Source of the DNA: Litoribacter ruber
Lineage (GTDB): Bacteria; Bacteroidota; Bacteroidia; Cytophagales; Cyclobacteriaceae
Length of the DNA stretch: 64,000 nt
Reading direction: 5' to 3'
Assembly: GCF_018500185.1 (NCBI RefSeq)
Contig: NZ_JAHBGI010000005.1
Span: 186,001-250,000, forward strand
Position numbers and translations under genes: made by a program. Below, piece by piece: positions 62,953 to 64,000 of this stretch. Numbering within the stretch: the first letter of the stretch is position 1; every line of letters begins with the position of its first letter. The notes under the pieces are model-generated. The model had not been told where the DNA came from and ran no database searches. It saw only the letters and a list, made by a program, of their open reading frames with translations.

Positions 62953-62980
62953 GTACTTGGTACCTGGTTGTACTTAGTAC
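62953..62980. repeat. GTAC heptad array 9
   Basis: GTAC units at 62953, 62960, 62970 and 62977; one gap is 10 bp, the others 7 bp. Confidence 0.8.
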
Positions 62981-63079
62981 CCCGCTGTAAGTACGAGGCA
63001 CGAAGTGAACGAATGACGAAAAACTTGCATAACTAAAAATGTTTTCGCTATTTAAGGCCAGAAAAGTAAAGCTTACAAG

Positions 63080-64000
63080 ATGACAAGTAGGGAGAAGGCG
63101 AGAATAGAGGCCTTACAGAAATTTAGATTGCTCAACACACCCCCCGAGCAGGAACTGGACGAAATCACACAACTGGCATCTTTGATTTGCGACACGCCCG
63201 TATCGCTTATTTCATTGGTAGACAAAGACGAACAGTGGTTTAAGAGCAAAGTGGGAACCGACCTGGTCTCCACTCCTATTGAACAGTCTTTTTGCAGACA
63301 CGCCATTGACAGCGGTGAGGAGGTCTACATAGTGCATAATCCCCTCAATCACATGAATTTCCGGGAAAATAAACTGGTAACCAGCGATCCCCATATCCGG
63401 TTTTATGCGGGAGTGCCCTTGCGTACAGAGGACGGTCACGGCATAGGGGCCCTTTGTGTGATAGATAAAATGGAAAGGATCCTAAGCAAAAAGCAAATTG
63501 AAGGTTTGAAGATCCTGGCTAAAAAAGCCATGAGGTTTATCGAATACAAACGTACCATCAAGCACCAATACGAGAAACTCAAAAGGATCAACGCCCAGAT
63601 CCTTCAACTAACAGATACTTTTCCGGGGATCATCTTTCAGTTGGAGATGGCTCCCGAAGGCAAAATGTGGTTTCCCTTCATCAGCAAGGGTATAACTGTA
63701 ATTCACCCGGACCTGGATATCGAAGACCTGCATAAAGATGCCATGAAGGCTTTTGAAGTCGTTCACTTGGACGATGTGCCCATGCTGCAGGCAGGAATAA
63801 TCAAATCCTTCCAAGAACTAACCATGATGGACATGGAATACCGCATCACCGCCTCCCACTACCAGGACCGGGAAACCTGGCACTGGGTATATGCCAAACC
63901 GGAGCGTCTGGAAAACGGCAACGTGGTGTGGTACGGCACTTTTCAGGACATCTCCGAGAAGAAGGCCTACGTGGCCACCTTGGAAAAAATCATTTTTGAC
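63080..64000 (+). CDS. GAF-PAS sensor protein, 3' truncated by the window end
   Basis: 307 codons are visible from ATG (MTSREKARIEALQKFRLLNT) and the frame is still open at the edge. GAF domain about 20-155: LICDTPVSLISLVDKDEQWF, IEQSFCRHAIDSGEEV, FYAGVPLRTEDGHGIGALCV. A short coiled coil and a PAS domain with PAC motif (MEYRITASHYQDRETWHWVY, WYGTFQDISEKKAY) follow. The rest is probably a histidine kinase, by analogy with Bacteroidota proteins of this layout. Confidence 0.88.
   Translation, partial: MTSREKARIEALQKFRLLNTPPEQELDEITQLASLICDTPVSLISLVDKDEQWFKSKVGTDLVSTPIEQSFCRHAIDSGEEVYIVHNPLNHMNFRENKLVTSDPHIRFYAGVPLRTEDGHGIGALCVIDKMERILSKKQIEGLKILAKKAMRFIEYKRTIKHQYEKLKRINAQILQLTDTFPGIIFQLEMAPEGKMWFPFISKGITVIHPDLDIEDLHKDAMKAFEVVHLDDVPMLQAGIIKSFQELTMMDMEYRITASHYQDRETWHWVYAKPERLENGNVVWYGTFQDISEKKAYVATLEKIIFD

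Overview
The window looks like a Bacteroidota chromosome, most likely order Cytophagales (Cyclobacteriaceae/Algoriphagus-like; this placement is an inference). The evidence is a protein with a type IX secretion type-B sorting domain, a PorV/PorU2 pair, many predicted lipoproteins and SusD-free outer-membrane beta-barrels, several promoters of the Bacteroidota form TTTG-N18-20-TAnnTTTG, few Shine-Dalgarno sequences and several TTG/GTG starts. GC content is moderate. Both window edges cut genes: a secreted adhesin-like protein on the left and a GAF-PAS sensor on the right.

Layout. 1-13.5 kb: cell-surface protein, RlpA lipoprotein, pgk, Sua5, a TPR lipoprotein, then a tightly packed minus-strand run (comEC, crotonase, recQ, unknown, NUDIX, thioesterase) and phoH-GNAT. 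13.6-16.7 kb: SAM hydrolase and monooxygenase-like genes, then an unusual tRNA-Leu(CAA) locus. There, one intact tRNA gene sits inside a second tRNA-Leu gene that is split at its anticodon loop with a 9-bp duplication. Remnants of toxin-antitoxin genes (hicBA, higA) follow. 17.3-23.7 kb: a chaperone/usher-like surface-fibre locus with a PapD-like chaperone, a 918-residue barrel with two C-terminal beta-sandwich-like domains, two short paralogous secreted subunits and a two-domain adhesin-like relative. 24-36.6 kb: thioredoxin-fold proteins, porU2-porV, PadR-PspC and a TlpA lipoprotein. 37-45.8 kb: CocE-like hydrolase, three tandem Uma2 genes, and an ECF sigma/anti-sigma/OMP/OMP/DUF4097 operon. 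45.7-52.6 kb: cupin and a tripartite RND efflux operon. 52.9-64 kb: a signalling cluster with BLUF, CheR, a 1352-residue hybrid kinase, an RsbQ-like hydrolase overlapping a PAS-ATPase protein that lacks the kinase histidine, a divergent paralogue of that protein, and a GAF-PAS sensor.

The intergenic DNA is itself patterned. Nine arrays of GTAC repeated every 7 bp, four copies of a module around GAGCGAAGCTC, three arrays of a CTTCCGT-type heptad, and degenerate phrase-like modules recur only between genes. Two of the composites keep the same module order.

The best candidates for something undescribed are the chaperone/usher-like locus, the nested split tRNA-Leu, the RsbQ/PAS-ATPase pair and the heptad repeat system. 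All functional calls come from reading motifs by eye; no database search was possible.
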